64,000 bases of DNA from Panax quinquefolius (GCA_020205615.1 CM035168.1:123589573-123653572); one strand, 5' to 3'; numbered from the stretch's first letter, positions 10,790 to 23,092 are shown. The notes: generated from the sequence alone by a model not told the origin. A program made the numbers and translations.

Positions 10790-11513
10790 TGTAAGACCCC
10801 AGTTTTTATAAATAAAGATGAATTTTCTATAAATATTATTTTTGAATATTATGGAATAATTTGATATAATGTTATAGTTGTGGGTAATATTTATAAATTT
10901 TGCAAAGTATACAAGTGGTTATATTATATTCGATTGGTCTGAGAATATTCGGTTTAGCAGGAATATTCGCATAACTACCAATCATCAAAGTGGACCCCAC
11001 AATGTAATTTCATCGGATTGAGAAAAAAGACAAAATATTTTATTGAAATAACGGCGGAAGTTTTACCGTTGATATTATTGAACTACTCTAAGAAGTAAAA
11101 GTACAAAGAATACGTGTGGTCGCAGACAAGAAGACGTACCAGATGATTTGATTATCGATTATGTGAGAAGTCACTTAGTTTGATTCCATTATTGTCGATT
11201 AATAATATGAATTATTATAGCGATAATGACGCGTTTTGTTTTATTCATTATTATTAACGTAATAAAAGCGAAACATCTTTTATATAAAATGTAATACTTT
11301 ATTAAAGTTATTTTATAAATAAAATATATTATATTTTATTACGCATAGTTTTTGCGTAGTGTTTTGTATAGTGTTTGCATAGTAAAATGTTTTTATATAA
11401 ATAGAATATATTATATTTTATTTAAAAGATTTTTCTTTAAACATGGACCGTCAGATTAAAGTAAATCAATACGGACCGTTTCATGGATTAATTACTTATG
11501 CATTCCATTTTCC

Positions 11514-11522
11514 TATAAATAG
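11514..11522 (+). promoter_or_regulatory. TATA box of TK-B 5' LTR
   Basis: TATAAATAG in cattttcc-TATAAATAG-aagctcattcc, about 725 bp into the LTR. Transcription would start some 25-30 bp downstream, within the gene-free part before the repeat array. Confidence 0.65.
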
Positions 11523-11699
11523 AAGCTCATTCCTTCATTATTTTCTTACGAATTCATTGAAACTCTGAGAGAAAATTATAGAGAAGCTATAGATAGAAAG
11601 TTATAGAAAGAAGAAGAGTATTACTCGCTACTTCATTACTTCTATATTCAGGTTCTTTTACGGTAAAAGGGTGTTATTCTTTCTTCTTGAAGAGAACTT

Positions 11700-12130
11700 A
11701 CATTATTCCATTCTTTATTATTACATTGGAATAACTTCGTAAAAGTGGCATACCCTATACATAACTTTGATACGCAGCATACCTATACTTGGTGAAATCC
11801 TTATGTTATTCCATTGCTTATTTATTCATTGGAATAACTTTCATATACGCTTGATTTACCTATACTTGGTGACATTCTTTTATTATTCATTTGGAACATC
11901 CATGTCATGTGTTTTACAGGACTGGTTTCCGCTTTTTATTATTCTTGGAACATCACATGCGTGTGTTTTTGGGACTGGTTCCGTCTTTATCATTTACATT
12001 GGAATATCCTATCTCGTGTGTTTTACACCGGATGCAGTTCCATCTTTATTATTACGTTGGAACATCACGCCGATGTGTGAATTTCACCGACTGGTTCCGT
12101 TATTATTATTACATTGAATAACTTGCCTAT
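11700..12130 (+). repeat. Degenerate ~55-bp tandem repeats in TK-B 5' LTR
   Basis: Units of ttattattacattggaacatc, a catg-gtgttttac word and a ggttccg word, repeated about seven times. It is the reverse-oriented match of 1790-2235. Confidence 0.8.
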
Positions 12131-13227
12131 GCGCAATACCGCACGCATGGTGATTTCTTTTGTTATTCCATTCTTTATTATACCCGGTTGGTTAAAACTT
12201 TGACTTTATACTCCATGAAATTAGTAGAATATCCTTGATATTTTGCGTTTCATCCGATATCTTTTTCACGGAAATATTCTTACGATCATTCTTGAATTTT
12301 ACTCTACAAAGCGAGATCATGTTGACAATTTGGACGTTAATAATTCTGGATAAAATAATTCTTGAACTTGTTTTATTGAATTCTTATATCATTGTCATCA
12401 TCCTCATTTTTATATTTTTTAAAGTCATCGTGGCATTCGTAGAGCATGGATGGACTTGGTATGATTATGACCGAGGGATTATTCGGCGTAATCATGGCCG
12501 TAATGTTACAAATGATGTGATTAAAAATCCTCAAATGGTAGTAGTAGTGCATTGATGGATGATTGTTGGCATGATCATGACCATTAATGAATACACAACT
12601 ATTCTTGGCCCGTAGTGCGCAGAATAATTGTGATCGTGATACTTAAGAATATCCTGGCCGTAGTAGTGCGGGGGTGATTCGATGATGTGGATTATTTATT
12701 AAAGTCGAGTCTCAAATATATAATGATGATGAAAAACCTTTAAAATCATAAAAGATAGTAGATTTTATTTTTACTTGACTCTTTTAATGGATTAAGATAT
12801 TCACCGCAGATTAAACTGGTTTGTCTATTGTATTTTATCGGTTTAACATTGTTGAAGACTATTGATAATTTATTTTGCATTATCTTAGTCATAATATTTC
12901 TTCTTGGGCTAGTTGAGCTCACCCTTTCTTTCACCGTTTTCTTCGTGAAATGAGAATATAATTTGGACGAGTCTGGGAAGCAGTGATGGTCCCGAAGATA
13001 GCATTAGTAGTCCTCACTATTACGTGAAATAGTGTGATAATAATTGTAATGAGGACTTTTTGTTTGAGTTTGTATAATATCTAGTAGAGCGATATTTGTA
13101 TTTAAACTCACGCTTTATGTCGTATATTATACCTACGCTTATGTTAATAAGTTGTATTTAAATTTCATTATCATGTAAGTGGCGACCCAAGATGGGTGAT
13201 GTATACCTAATTTTGGGGCGTCACGAA

Positions 13228-13244
13228 CAGTATCAAAGCTAAGG
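13228..13244 (+). other. Primer binding site of TK-B
   Basis: CAGTATCAAAGCTAAGG right after the 5' LTR. It is a mutated form of TGGTATCAAAGCTTAGG seen intact in TK-G, of initiator tRNA-Met type. Confidence 0.7.
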
Positions 13245-13411
13245 GATATGATCCACAGCTAAGATGTGAGAAAAGTACTAGGAGGGAGAGACGGGAATAC
13301 CTTCGCTAGTATGACCTACCTAAGTTTTTGTCTTTATTTTATTGGTCATCGAGAATATAAAGGTAATTGTTAAATGTCAATTAATCTTTTGATTTGTGGC
13401 GAGATCTCAAA

Positions 13412-14610
13412 ATGACATCCGAGAATGTTGAGAATAAGAATGGAGCACTGAGCGATCGTTGATTCACCACATATCAATAATCGAGGATAATGTGCATCGA
13501 AGGCGACAATCCTCATGCAAACAACAACATCGACCAAATGATGAATGATCAAATGTTCAGAGGCTTTATGCAATTTATGCAACAAAGAAAGGAGGCGACT
13601 TCGCCCAAAAGCGTGGGGTGGAAACACGGAAAACTCTCGGCGGTCACCGCTTAAACAATTCAAGGATTTGGGACCACCGGAGTTTAAGGGGAAGCAAAAC
13701 CACTACGGCGGAAGCATGGATAAAGCAGATTACCAAGATATTTGATGTCTTGGGATGCTCGAGGAGCAAAAGGTTCCACTTCACGCCTTTATGTTGCTTG
13801 TGGAGAGGCAGATTCTTGGTGGGAATCGGTAAAAGCGTACTCAACCTTTTTGTCATGAAGATATCTTGGGAGAAGTTCCAGAGTCATTCAACGACAAATA
13901 CTTCACGAAAGTATTCGCCACATGAAGGAGGTGGAGTTTATCAAGTTGGAACAAAACAATATGGCCAGTGTCGCAATACGAGGCAAAATTTATGAGTTAT
14001 CACGGTTCGTCCCCACTTGGTGGATAAAAGAAGAGAATGGCGCGAATGTTTTTAAGAGGTTTGAAGTCGGAGATACGCCAACATCTTATTTCTCATAAAC
14101 CTGTGTTTGTATTCAGATGTTGTAAATAGGGCTCGATTAGTGGAAGCGCGATAACGAGTCAACGCAACTAAAAGAGAAGCGGTAAGAAAAAAAGTTATAA
14201 TACCGGTGAGTAGTCATCGAGCGGTGACAACAAGCGTGGAGGAATCATGAGGCGGATATGGTAACCACTTGGTGGTAATCGGGGCCAAAACAATAAGAAT
14301 GGACATTTCAAGAAAGCGGAGATTCAACAATGATGGAAAGACGTCAAAGACCAAAGACCGTTGTTAAGGAAGGAGAAAGACCACCTATCATATGCTTCAA
14401 ATGCGGAAGAGGGACACATCGGTCCGAACTGCTGTGCCATGCCAGTCAAAGCATGTTATAATTGTGGAAAGAAGGTCACTTTAGCTCTCGATTTTGTCGT
14501 TCATCAAGACAAATTCAACTAGGATGGAGGCACCAAAAGTCAGTCCCGGAAAAGTCAAAACCGGTGAGTGTGAGGAGGCGTTTGTTGTGACCTCCCAGGA
14601 GAGCAAGGAA
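13412..14610 (+). pseudogene. gag: TK-B gag, frameshifted
   Basis: Capsid/nucleocapsid polyprotein remnant. The start ATG at 13412 gives MTSENVENKNGA, then a stop follows. Parts in different frames read MIKCSEALCNL-side sequence at 13545 and, in the frame matching TK-G, WIKQITKIFDVLGC (near 13720) and the KMTWEKFQ-like and MKEVEF-like gag core up to about 14160. Two zinc knuckles are recognisable at 14395-14510 (CFKCG and YNCGK), both disturbed by single-base changes. At least six frame changes are needed to follow it. The product would package the element RNA, but no intact protein can be made. Confidence 0.8.
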
Positions 14611-15030
14611 CCCGAATGAGGTCATCACGGGTAAGCTTATCATAAACTCTAATGAAGTCTACACTTTATTTGATCTGGGGTTCTACCCATTCTTTTATTT
14701 CTCCTACTTGCGCTCATCGATTAAATTTGACTCAGGAGAAATTAGACTTTGACTTATCTGTGGAAACTCCGTTGGGAGAAACCTTCATTACATCCCTTTG
14801 TTTATAAGTCTTGTTTTGTTCAAATCGGTACCCTCACATTACCTGTCGATCTTATTTCATTAAAAATACTTGCATTTTGCGTGATTCTAAGGATTGATTG
14901 GTTAACTACTTATCATGCAAAAATTGATTGTTTTCGTAAGGATGTTAGCTTTCATATTCCTAATCAACCTATTATGCTTAATTCAAACGACCAAACCATT
15001 AAAATCAATCACGGTCATCTCAAGCCATAA
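14611..15030 (+). pseudogene. TK-B protease, broken
   Basis: Aspartic protease part of pol. The active-site word that reads LFDTGSTHSF elsewhere is here gat-ctg-ggg-ttc (14672-14683), so Asp is kept but Thr is lost and the frame slips. From 14749 one frame runs 93 codons and carries the C-terminal half: YKSCFVQIGTLTLPVDLISL, then VILRIDWLTTYHAKIDC and FHIPNQPIMLNSNDQTIK. It corresponds to TK-C 26196-26480 and TK-F 51408-51912. Confidence 0.8.
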
Positions 15031-16020
15031 AGCTATTCGTTTATTGAAAAATGGATGTCAAGCTTTCTTAGCTCATATCACTGATTTAAACAAAAATACG
15101 CCGGTTTTGAGCGATATTTCTATTGTTAATAAATTTCTGACGTATTCCCTAAGAAGAACTTCTGGCCTACCCCAGGCGTGAAATTGAATTTTGTATCGAC
15201 CTTGAACCGGTACAAAACCTATTTCCAAAGCCCCATATCGAATGGCTCTATTGAACTTCGGAGTTAAAGACCCAATTGCGAGAATTGTTAGACATTGGCT
15301 TTATTCGACCTAAGTACTTCTCCTTGGGGTGCTCTGTTTCATTCGTGAAGAAGAAAGATGGGAGTATGCGACTTTGTATTGATTATCGGGAGTTGAATCA
15401 TGTCACCATCAAAAATAGGTATCCATTGCCACGTATTGATGACTGTTTGACCCGATAAGAGAGCCAAATTCTTTTCAAAGATTGATCTTCGTTAGGATAT
15501 CACCAATTGAAGATTAGAAATCCGTGACATTCCAAAGGCGGCTTTGAGAACTAAGACGGGCATTATGAATTCTAGTCATGTCCTTTGGATTGACTAATGC
15601 TCCTCTTTGCCTTTATGGATATGATGAACCGAGTATTCAAGGAATATTTAGATCACTTTGTGGTCGTCTTTATTGATGACATCCTTATTTATTCCAAAAG
15701 TAGTGAAGATCATGAAGCAACACTTGAGGTCGACACTCCAAAAGCTTCGTGAATATAAGCTTTATGCCAAGTTGAAGAAAATGCGAGTTACGGCTTGAAG
15801 AAGTAGCATTCCTTGGGCACGTGGTATCAAGTCATGGAATATCTCATTGACCCGCAAAAGATTGAAGCTATTCAAAGCTGGGAACAACCTAAATCGATGG
15901 ATAGAAAGACGTAGCTTTCTCGGTTTATTTGGTTATTATCGGAGATTCGTGGAAGGATTTTCTCGAATCGCTACTCCATCGACTCAATTGACTCGAAAAG
16001 ATACAAAGTTCGGTTGAGCG
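15031..16020 (+). pseudogene. TK-B reverse transcriptase, broken
   Basis: Begins with the linker (HITDLNKNTPVL near 15085). The fingers region is open at 15276-15458 with [12 protein letters not shown] and [20 protein letters not shown], typical of Ty3/gypsy RT. The frame is then lost by small deletions. The catalytic box [13 protein letters not shown] is intact at 15664-15702 (Asp pair 15675-15680). The thumb follows with FLGLFGYYRRF-like sequence near 15920. RT would copy the element RNA into DNA. At least five frame changes and several stops are present. Confidence 0.85.
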
Positions 16021-16509
16021 AAGAATGTGAGAAGAGTTTTCAAGAACTCAAGAAGAGACTTATTTCAAAGACTGCTCGACAATACCATTTGGCTCGGAGG
16101 ATTTGTCATCTACGGTGATGCTTGAGCAAAGGGTTGGGATGTGTTCTTATGCAACATGGAAAAGTTATAGCTTTATGCCGCATGACAACTCAAAGAATAT
16201 GAGAGGAATTATCCTACTCGTGATCCGGAGTTAGCATTATTATCTTCTTGACTTAAAATTTGGAGGCATTACTTGTATGGGGAGAAAGTGGAGATCTTTA
16301 CGGATCATAAAAGCCTCAAATATTTCTTCACTCAAAAGGAACTCAACATGCGACAACGACGTTGGCTTGAATCATTGAAAGATTATGATCATACCATCCA
16401 ATACCATCCTCGAAAAGCGAACGTGGTAGGCGATGCATTGAGTAGAAGATCGTATGCTGCACGATCTGCAGTGCGTTATTGTCAACACAAAGGCCCATTT
16501 TTTGTGTGA
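16021..16509 (+). pseudogene. TK-B RNase H, broken
   Basis: The N-terminal catalytic strand reads VIYGDA followed by a stop (16110-16130). The C-terminal part is open at 16273-16509 and reads [19 protein letters not shown], then [19 protein letters not shown] and ADALSRR-like [10 protein letters not shown]. This domain removes the RNA strand during reverse transcription. It lies directly between RT and integrase as usual for Ty3/gypsy. Confidence 0.85.
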
Positions 16510-17720
16510 CTTGCAAAGGATGGAGATAGAGTTAAAGACTCAGGGGACGCATGTGATGATAGCAAATATACGAGTAGAACCGATTTTAATCGATAAAGTT
16601 AAAGGCCGCCAAGCTACGCACTGGAGGTGATGCGTATGAAAAAGAAAGTGCAAGAGGTGCTTATCAGGAAGCAAGAATCGATGAAGAAGGAATACTTGAG
16701 TCAACTCCGGACTTTTGTGTTCTAACGACCACGATTTAAAGTATAATATCATGATGGAGGCGCACAACACACCATTTGCAATCCATCTCGGGAGTACCAA
16801 AATGTATCATGATATTAAATCATACATTTTGGTGGAGCAATATGAAAGAGGAGATAGCATTTGTTTATCTCAAGGTGTCTAACTTGTCAACGAAGTTAAA
16901 GCGGAGCATCAAGTACCAAAAGGTCCATTGCAACCACTTGAAATTCCGAATGGAAGTGGGAGCACATTACCATGGATTTCGTTCGGTCTTCCTAAGGTTT
17001 CTCAAGGCATTGATGCGATTTGGGTCATTGTTGATAGATTGACCAAGATCCGCTTCATTTCTTACCGATCACGAGAAACTTATACACTTGAACGTCTTGC
17101 TCGTATGTACACATAAACGAGATTGTAAAGGCGCATGGTATCTGCAGGTATCCATAGTTTCGATCGAGACCCAAGATTCACTTCAAGATTTTGGGTTAGT
17201 TTGCAAAAAGCTATGGGCACGCGGACTTACGATTTAACTTCGATATCATCCTCGGACCGGACGGACAATCGGAGAGGACTATTCAAACTCTTGAAGATCT
17301 ATTAAGACTCTGTGTTCTTGATTTCAAGGGAGTTGGGACAAGTTTTTACCATTGGTGGAGTTTTCCTACAACAACAAAGCGATTATCAAGCGAAGTATTG
17401 GCATGGCTCCATTCAAGCGTTGTATGGAAGAAAGTGTCGCTTCCTCGGTATCTTTGGGATGAGGTGGGTGAAGCAACGTTGTTGGGGACCGGAGTTGATA
17501 CGTATGACTACGGAAAAGATTCAAACGATCCGACAACGTATAAAAACCTCACAAAATCGATAAAAGAGTTATGCCGATCTTCATCGAAAGGACGTGGAAT
17601 TCAATATAGGAGATCATGTGTTGTTAAAAGTTGCTCCATGGAAAGGAGTTACAAGATTTGGAAAGAGAGGAAACTTAATCCTCGATTCATCGGTCCATTT
17701 TAATCCTCGATCGAGTAGGG
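16510..17720 (+). pseudogene. TK-B integrase, broken
   Basis: The zinc-binding part is only traceable in pieces (FWWSNMKEEIA near 16830). The core starts with [20 protein letters not shown] at 16931, where the usual MDFV has slipped out of frame, followed by [20 protein letters not shown] and ETYTLERLARMYT. The second catalytic region (SIVSIRDPRF-like, near 17155-17180) is frameshifted. The C-terminal part at 17398-17700 matches [15 protein letters not shown] sequence in another frame. Integrase would insert the DNA copy, but the copy here is non-functional. Confidence 0.82.
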
Positions 17721-18060
17721 CGTGGCCTATAGACTCGCTTTTACCGCCAAATATGTCTCGTGTTCATAACGTTTTCACATATCCATGTTACGTAAATATG
17801 TGAAAGACCCGAACCATATTATATTGAGTTAGAAGCCGGACGAAATAGCGGAAGATTTGACGTATATGAAGAGGTTCTGTTCAAATTTTGGATAAGAAGG
17901 AACATATTCTACGCTCCAAAGTTATACCTCAAGTCAAAGTTTTGTGGAGGAACCACGATGTTGAGGAAATGACTTGGGAGTTAGAATGAAATGAAATCAA
18001 GGTATCCTTACCTCTTGACGACATACAGTGCACGTATTCTAATTTCGAGGCGAAATTTCA
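17721..18060 (+). pseudogene. TK-B integrase tail with chromodomain-like region, broken
   Basis: Matches TK-E 33342-33690. The start LPPNMSRVHNVF is readable (near 17738-17775). Further on LDKKEHILRSKVIPQVKVLW and NHDVEEMTWELE are in frame with each other, followed by a stop where TK-E has SEMKSRY. This tail recognises heterochromatin in chromoviruses. Compared with TK-E the losses are short (for example ttctgttc for ttcctgttc and gaatgaaatg for gaatctgaaatg). Confidence 0.8.
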
Positions 18061-18073
18061 TAAGAAGGGAGGT
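18061..18073 (+). other. Polypurine tract of TK-B
   Basis: TAAGAAGGGAGGT immediately before TGTAAGACCCC of the 3' LTR. Confidence 0.85.
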
Positions 18074-20500
18074 TGTAAGACCCCAGTTTTTATAAATAAA
18101 GATGAATTTTCTATAAATATTATTTTTGAATATTATGGAATAATTTGATATAATGTTATAGTTGTGGGTAATATTTATAAATTTTGCAAAGTATACAAGT
18201 GGTTATATTATATTCGATTGGTGGGGAATATTCGGTTTAGCAGGGAATATTCGCATAACAACTACTCAATCATTGGTGGACCACAATGTAATTATCATCG
18301 GATTGAGAAAAGACAAAAATATTTTATTGAAATAACGGCGGAAGTTTTCTGGTTGATCTTGTTGAACTACTTCGGTAGTAAAAAAAAATCACGATGTCGT
18401 GTGGTTGCGTAGTAGCACTTGCAGTATTGATTATTGATGCTTATGTGAGAAGTCACTTAGTTTGATTCCATTATTGTCGATTAATAATATGAATTATTAT
18501 AGCGATAATGACGTTTTGTTTTATTCAGTATTATTAACGTAATAAAAGCGAAACATCTTTTATATAAAAATGAATACTTTATTAAAGTTATTTTATAAAT
18601 AAAATATATTATATTTTATTACGCATAGTGTTTTTCATAGTGTGTTTTGCATAGTGTTTGCATAGTAAAATGTTTTTATATAAATAGAATATATTATATT
18701 TTATTTAAAAGATTTTTCTTTAAACATGGACCGTCGATTAAAGTAAATCAAACTGGACCGTTCATGGATTAATTCTTATGCATTCCATTTTCCTATAAAT
18801 AGAAGCTCATTCCTTCATTATTTTCTTTACAATTCATTGAAACTAGAGAGAAAATTATAGAGAAAGTTTATAGATGAAAGTTATAGAAAGAAGAAGAGTA
18901 TTCTCGCTACTTCATTACTTCTATATTCAGTTCTTTTACAGTAAGTGGGTGTTATTCTTTCTTCTTGAAGAACACATTATTCCATTCACTATTATTACAT
19001 TGGAATAACTTTTGTAAAAGTGGCATACCCTATACATAACTTTGTATACGCATGGATACCCTATACTTGGTGAAATCCTTATGTTATTCCATTGCTTATT
19101 TATTACATTGGAATAACTTTGATACGCTGTGATTTACCCTATACTTGGTGACATTCTTTTATTATTACGTTGGAACATCCACATGCATGTGTTTTACACC
19201 GGACACGGTTCCGCTTTTTATTATTACATTGGAACATCACATGCATGTGTTTTACAGGACTGGTTAAAATCTTTATCATTCATTGGAATATCCTATCATG
19301 TGTGTTTTACGGATCCGGTTCCATCTTTATTATTCGTTGGAACATCCCGCTTGTGTGAATTTCACGACACAGTTCCGTTATTATTATTACATTGGAATAA
19401 CACCTACATCTGCAAGTACCGCATGCGTGGTGATTTCTTTTGTTATTCCATTCTTTATTATACCCGGTTGGTTAAAACTTTGACTTCTATACTCCATGAA
19501 ATTAGTAGAATATCCTTGATATTTGCGTTTCATCCGATATCTTTTCACGGAAATATTCTTACGATCATTCTTGAATTTTACTCTACAAAGCGATATCATG
19601 TTGACAATTTGGGACGTTAATAATTCTGGATAAAATAATTCTTGAACTTGTTTTATTGAATTCTTATATCATTGTCATCATCCTCATTTTTATATTTTTT
19701 AAAGTCAATACGTGGCACCTGTAGAGCATGGATGGACTTGGTATGATTATGACCGAGGATTATTAAAGGCGTAATCATGGGTAGTAATGTTACAAATGAT
19801 GTGATTAAAAATCCTCGGTGGTAGTAGTGCATTGATGGGACGATTGTTGGCATGATCATGACCATTAATGAATACACAACTATTCTTGGCCCGTAGTGCG
19901 GGAATAATTGTGATCGTGATACTTAAGAATATCCTTGGTAGTAGATGCGGGGTGATTCGATGATGTGGATTATTTATTAAATTCGAGTCTCAACTATAAT
20001 ATGATGATGAAAAACCTTTTAAAATCATAAAAGATAGTAGATTTTATTTTCTACTTGACTCTTTTAATGGATTGATATTCAGCTGCAGATTAAACTTGGT
20101 TGTCTATTGTATTTTATCGGTTTAACATTGTTGAAGACTATTGATAATTTATTTTGCATTATCTTAGTCATAATATTTCTTCTTGGGCTAGTTGAGCTCA
20201 CCCTTTCTTTTTTGTTCTCTTGTGAAATGAGAATATAATTTGGGGACGAGTCTGGGAAGCAGTGATGGTCCGAAGATAGCATTAGTAGTCCTCTTATTAC
20301 GTGAAATAGTGTGATAATAATTGTAATGAGGACTTTTGTTTGAGTTTGTATAATATCTAGTAGAGCGATATTTGTATTTAAACTCACGCTTTATGTCGTA
20401 TTATATACGGCAGTTATGTTAATAAGTTGTATTTAAACTCTGTATCATGTAAGTGGCGACCCAAGATGGGTGATGTATACCTAATTTTGGGGGCGTCACA
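18074..20500 (+). repeat. TK-B 3' LTR
   Basis: TGTAAGACCCC at 18074 to GGGCGTCACA at 20500, 2427 bp, followed by target copy acttt. TATA box at 18794-18802 and the 55-bp array at about 18960-19400. Frames at 18164-18412, 19129-19620, 19170-19358, 19283-19483 and 20079-20387 are LTR-derived. Confidence 0.92.
18794..18802 (+). promoter_or_regulatory. TATA box of TK-B 3' LTR
   Basis: TATAAATAG ahead of aagctcattcc, as in the 5' LTR. From here an antisense transcript into TK-C pol could start. Confidence 0.5.
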
Positions 20501-20505
20501 ACTTT

Positions 20506-20700
20506 GACAGGTATAACCTTGGGCGTAGAATATGTTCCTTCTTATCCAAAATTTGAAGCAGGGAACCTCTTCATACGCCAAATCTTCCGCTATTTAAATG
20601 CGGTTCTAACTCAATAATATGGTTCGGTCTTTCACATATTTACGTAACATGGATATGTGAAAAGCGTTATGAACACGAGACATATTTGGCGGTAAAAGCG
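20506..20700 (-). pseudogene. TK-C chromodomain region, rest of
   Basis: Continues the gene interrupted at 10789. The minus strand reads the counterpart of VQILDKKEHILRSKV and HVSMLRKYV before it, with changes (for example gcgtagaatatg for gagcgtagaatatg). The first five bases after TK-B (20501-20505) are the copied target. Confidence 0.8.
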
Positions 20701-21900
20701 AGTCTATAGGCCACAGTTCCTACTCGATCGAGGATTAAAATGGACCAGATGAATCGAGGATTAAGTTTTCCTCTCTTTCCAAATCTTGTAACTCCTTTCC
20801 ATGGAGCAACTCTTAACAACACATGATCTCCTATATCGAATTTCACGTCCTTTCGATGAAGATCAAAGATAACTCTTTTTATCGATTTTGTGAGGTTTTA
20901 TACGTTGTCGGATCGTTTGAATCTTTTCCATAGTCATACGTATCAACTCGGTCCCAACAACGTTGCTTCACCCACCTCATCCCGATATCTTTGGAGAGCG
21001 ACACTTTCTTCCATATAACGCTCGAATGGAGCCATGCCGATACTTGCTTAATAAGCTTGTTGTTGTAGGAAAACTCCACCAATGGTAAGAACTTGTCCCA
21101 ACTCCCTTGAAATCAAGGAAGCAGAATCTTAATAGATCTTCAAGAGTTTGAATAGTCCTCTTGTTGTCCGTCAAATCTCGAGGATGATATGCCGAAGCTA
21201 AATCGTAAGTCTGTGCCCATAGCTTTTTGCAAACTAACCCAAAATCGTGAAGTGAATCTTGGGTCTCGATCGAAACTATGGATCTGCAAGATACCATGCG
21301 ATCTTACAATCTCGTTTATGCATATCTGAGCAAGGCGTTCAAGTGTATAAGTTTCTCGTATCGGTAAGAAATTAATGAGACTTGGTCAATCTATCAACAA
21401 TGACCCAAATCACATCAATGCCTTGAGAAACCTTAGGAAGGCCAGTAGCGAAATCCATGGTAATGTGCTCCCACTTCCATTCGGAATTTCAAGTGGTTGC
21501 AATGGACCTTTTGGTACTTGATGCTCCGCTTTAACTCGTTGACAAGTTAGACACCTTGAGATAAACAAAGCTTATCTCTCTCTTCATATTGCTCCACCAA
21601 AATGTATGGCGAATATCATGATACATTTTGGTACTCCTGAGATGGATTACAAATGGTGTGTTATGCGCCTCCATCATGATATTATACTTTAAATTAGGGT
21701 CGTTAAGAACACAAAGTGCGGAGTTGACTCAAGTATTCCTTCTTCATCGATTCTTGCTTCGGCATAGCACCTTCTTGCACTTTATTCCTCATCGCATCGA
21801 CGCCAGATCACCGTGCGTAGCTTGAAAGCGACTTTAACTTTATCGATTAAAGTCGGTTCTACTCGTATACTCGCTATCATCACATGCATCCCTGGAGTCT
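20701..21900 (-). pseudogene. TK-C integrase, broken
   Basis: Minus-strand integrase in several frames. At 21082-20879 MVEFSYNN is followed by slipped sequence. At 21297-20977 a frame carries QDSLHDFGLVCKKLW, LASAYHPRD and RTIQTLEDLLRF, the part after the second catalytic Asp. The region 21390-21480 holds the counterpart of [14 protein letters not shown] and PLEIP. The zinc-binding domain (21500-21700) is only recognisable at the DNA level by similarity to TK-B 16750-16930. Confidence 0.8.
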
Positions 21901-22330
21901 TTAACTCTATCTCCATCCTTTGCAAGTCACACAAAATGGACCTTTGCGTTGACAAAACGCACTCGTATTTGCATATGATCTTCTACTCAATGCATCAGCT
22001 ACCACGTTCGCTTTTCCAGGATGGTATTGGATGGTATGATCATAATCTTTCAACAGTTCAAGCCAGCGTCGTTGTCGCATGTTGAGTTTCTTTTGAGTGA
22101 AGAAATATTTGAGGCTTTTATGATCCGTAAAGATCTCCACTTTCTCCCCATACAAGTAATGCCTCCAAATTTTAAGTCGAAGACAACAATTTGCCAACTC
22201 TAGATCATGAGTATGATAATTCCTCTCATATTCTTTGAGTTGTCATGAGGCATAAAGCTATAACTTTTCCATGTTGCATGAGAACACATCCCAACCTTTG
22301 CCGAAGCATCATTGTAGATGACAAATCCTC
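21901..22330 (-). pseudogene. TK-C RNase H, partly open
   Basis: An open minus-strand frame at 22197-21907 reads [39 protein letters not shown] and [16 protein letters not shown], a good RNase H C-terminal half. The N-terminal half lies in another frame (22496-22200) with FVIYNDAS, which keeps the first catalytic Asp. One frame change separates the two halves. Confidence 0.85.
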
Positions 22331-23092
22331 CGAGCGGATGGTATTGTCGAGCAGTCTTTGAAATAAGTCTCCTCTTGAGTTCTTGAAAACTCTTCTCACA
22401 TTCTTCGCTCCAACCGAACTTTGTATCTTTTGAGTCGGTGAGTCGATGGAGTAGCGATTCGAGAAAATCCTTCCACGAATCTCCGATAATAACCATTAAA
22501 CCGAGAAAGCTACGATTTTGGTCATCGATTTAGGTTGTTCCCGACTTTGAATAGCTTCTTGATCTTTGTTGGGTCAACGGATATTCCATGACTTGATACC
22601 ACGTGCCCAAGGAATGCTACTTCTGCCCGTAACTTCGATTTCTTCAACTTGGCATAAAGCTTATATTCACGAAGCTTTTGGAGTGTCGACCTCAAGTGTT
22701 GCTTTCATGATCTTCACGGCTTTTGGAATAAATAAGGATGTCATCAATAAAAAGGCGACCACAAAGTGATCTAAATATTCCTTGAATACTCGGTTCATCA
22801 TATCCATGAAGGCGTAGGAGCATTAATCAATCCAAAGGACACGATTAGAATTCATAATGCCCGTCTTAGGAGTTCCGAAAGCCGTCTTTGGAATGTCACG
22901 GTTCTAATCTTCAATTGGTGATATCCGGAACGAAGATCAATCTTTGAAAAGAATTTGGCTCCTTAATTTGGTCAAACAGGTCATCAATACGTGGCAATGG
23001 ATACCTATTTTGATGGTGACATGATTCAACTCCCGATAATCAATACAAAGTCGATACTCCCATCTTTCTTCTTCACGAATAGAGCAGAACAT
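22331..23092 (-). pseudogene. TK-C reverse transcriptase, cut by SOLO-1
   Basis: The minus strand carries the thumb (WSEECEKSFQELKRRLISKT at 22430-22370), the palm with the FIDD region near 22735-22750 (written as tcatcaataaaaaggcgacc on the plus strand) and [12 protein letters not shown] near 23055-23020. The fingers end at 23092, where SOLO-1 inserted, and resume at 25889. Several stops and small indels are present. Confidence 0.82.

Larger units (their letters stand above)
10790..13225 (+). repeat. TK-B 5' LTR
   Basis: TGTAAGACCCC at 10790 to GGCGTCACG at 13225. The first roughly 147 bp are identical to the 3' LTR (18074 on), after which small indels begin. It has a TATA box at 11514, the 55-bp repeat array at 11700-12130, and a part shared with TK-C 5' LTR beyond that. 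Frames at 11767-12117, 11891-12121, 12235-12555 and 12746-12934 are LTR-derived. Confidence 0.92.
10790..20500 (+). mobile_element. TK-B: full-length Tekay-like (Ty3/gypsy chromovirus) element, degraded
   Basis: This is the most complete element structurally. It has a 5' LTR of 2436 bp, primer site, gag, protease, RT, RNase H, integrase and chromodomain-like tail in order, then purine tract and a 3' LTR of 2427 bp. The target duplication is a perfect acttt (10785-10789 and 20501-20505). It is inserted, in opposite orientation, into the chromodomain region of TK-C, and TK-E shows the empty site. Despite intact ends, every coding domain has several frameshifts and stops, so it is not autonomous as written. 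Order gag-PR-RT-RH-IN-chromodomain and LTR length fit the Tekay/Del clade. Confidence 0.93.

Noticed and set aside
12235..12555. Hydrophobic 106-codon frame that could be a membrane protein
   Set aside because: Lies in the TK-B 5' LTR. The same text in the 3' LTR (19500-19830) has a different frame structure.
16540..16800. Minus-strand frame of 86 codons in TK-B
   Set aside because: Antisense of the integrase zinc-binding region. The same antisense frame appears in TK-C and TK-F as expected for a shadow.
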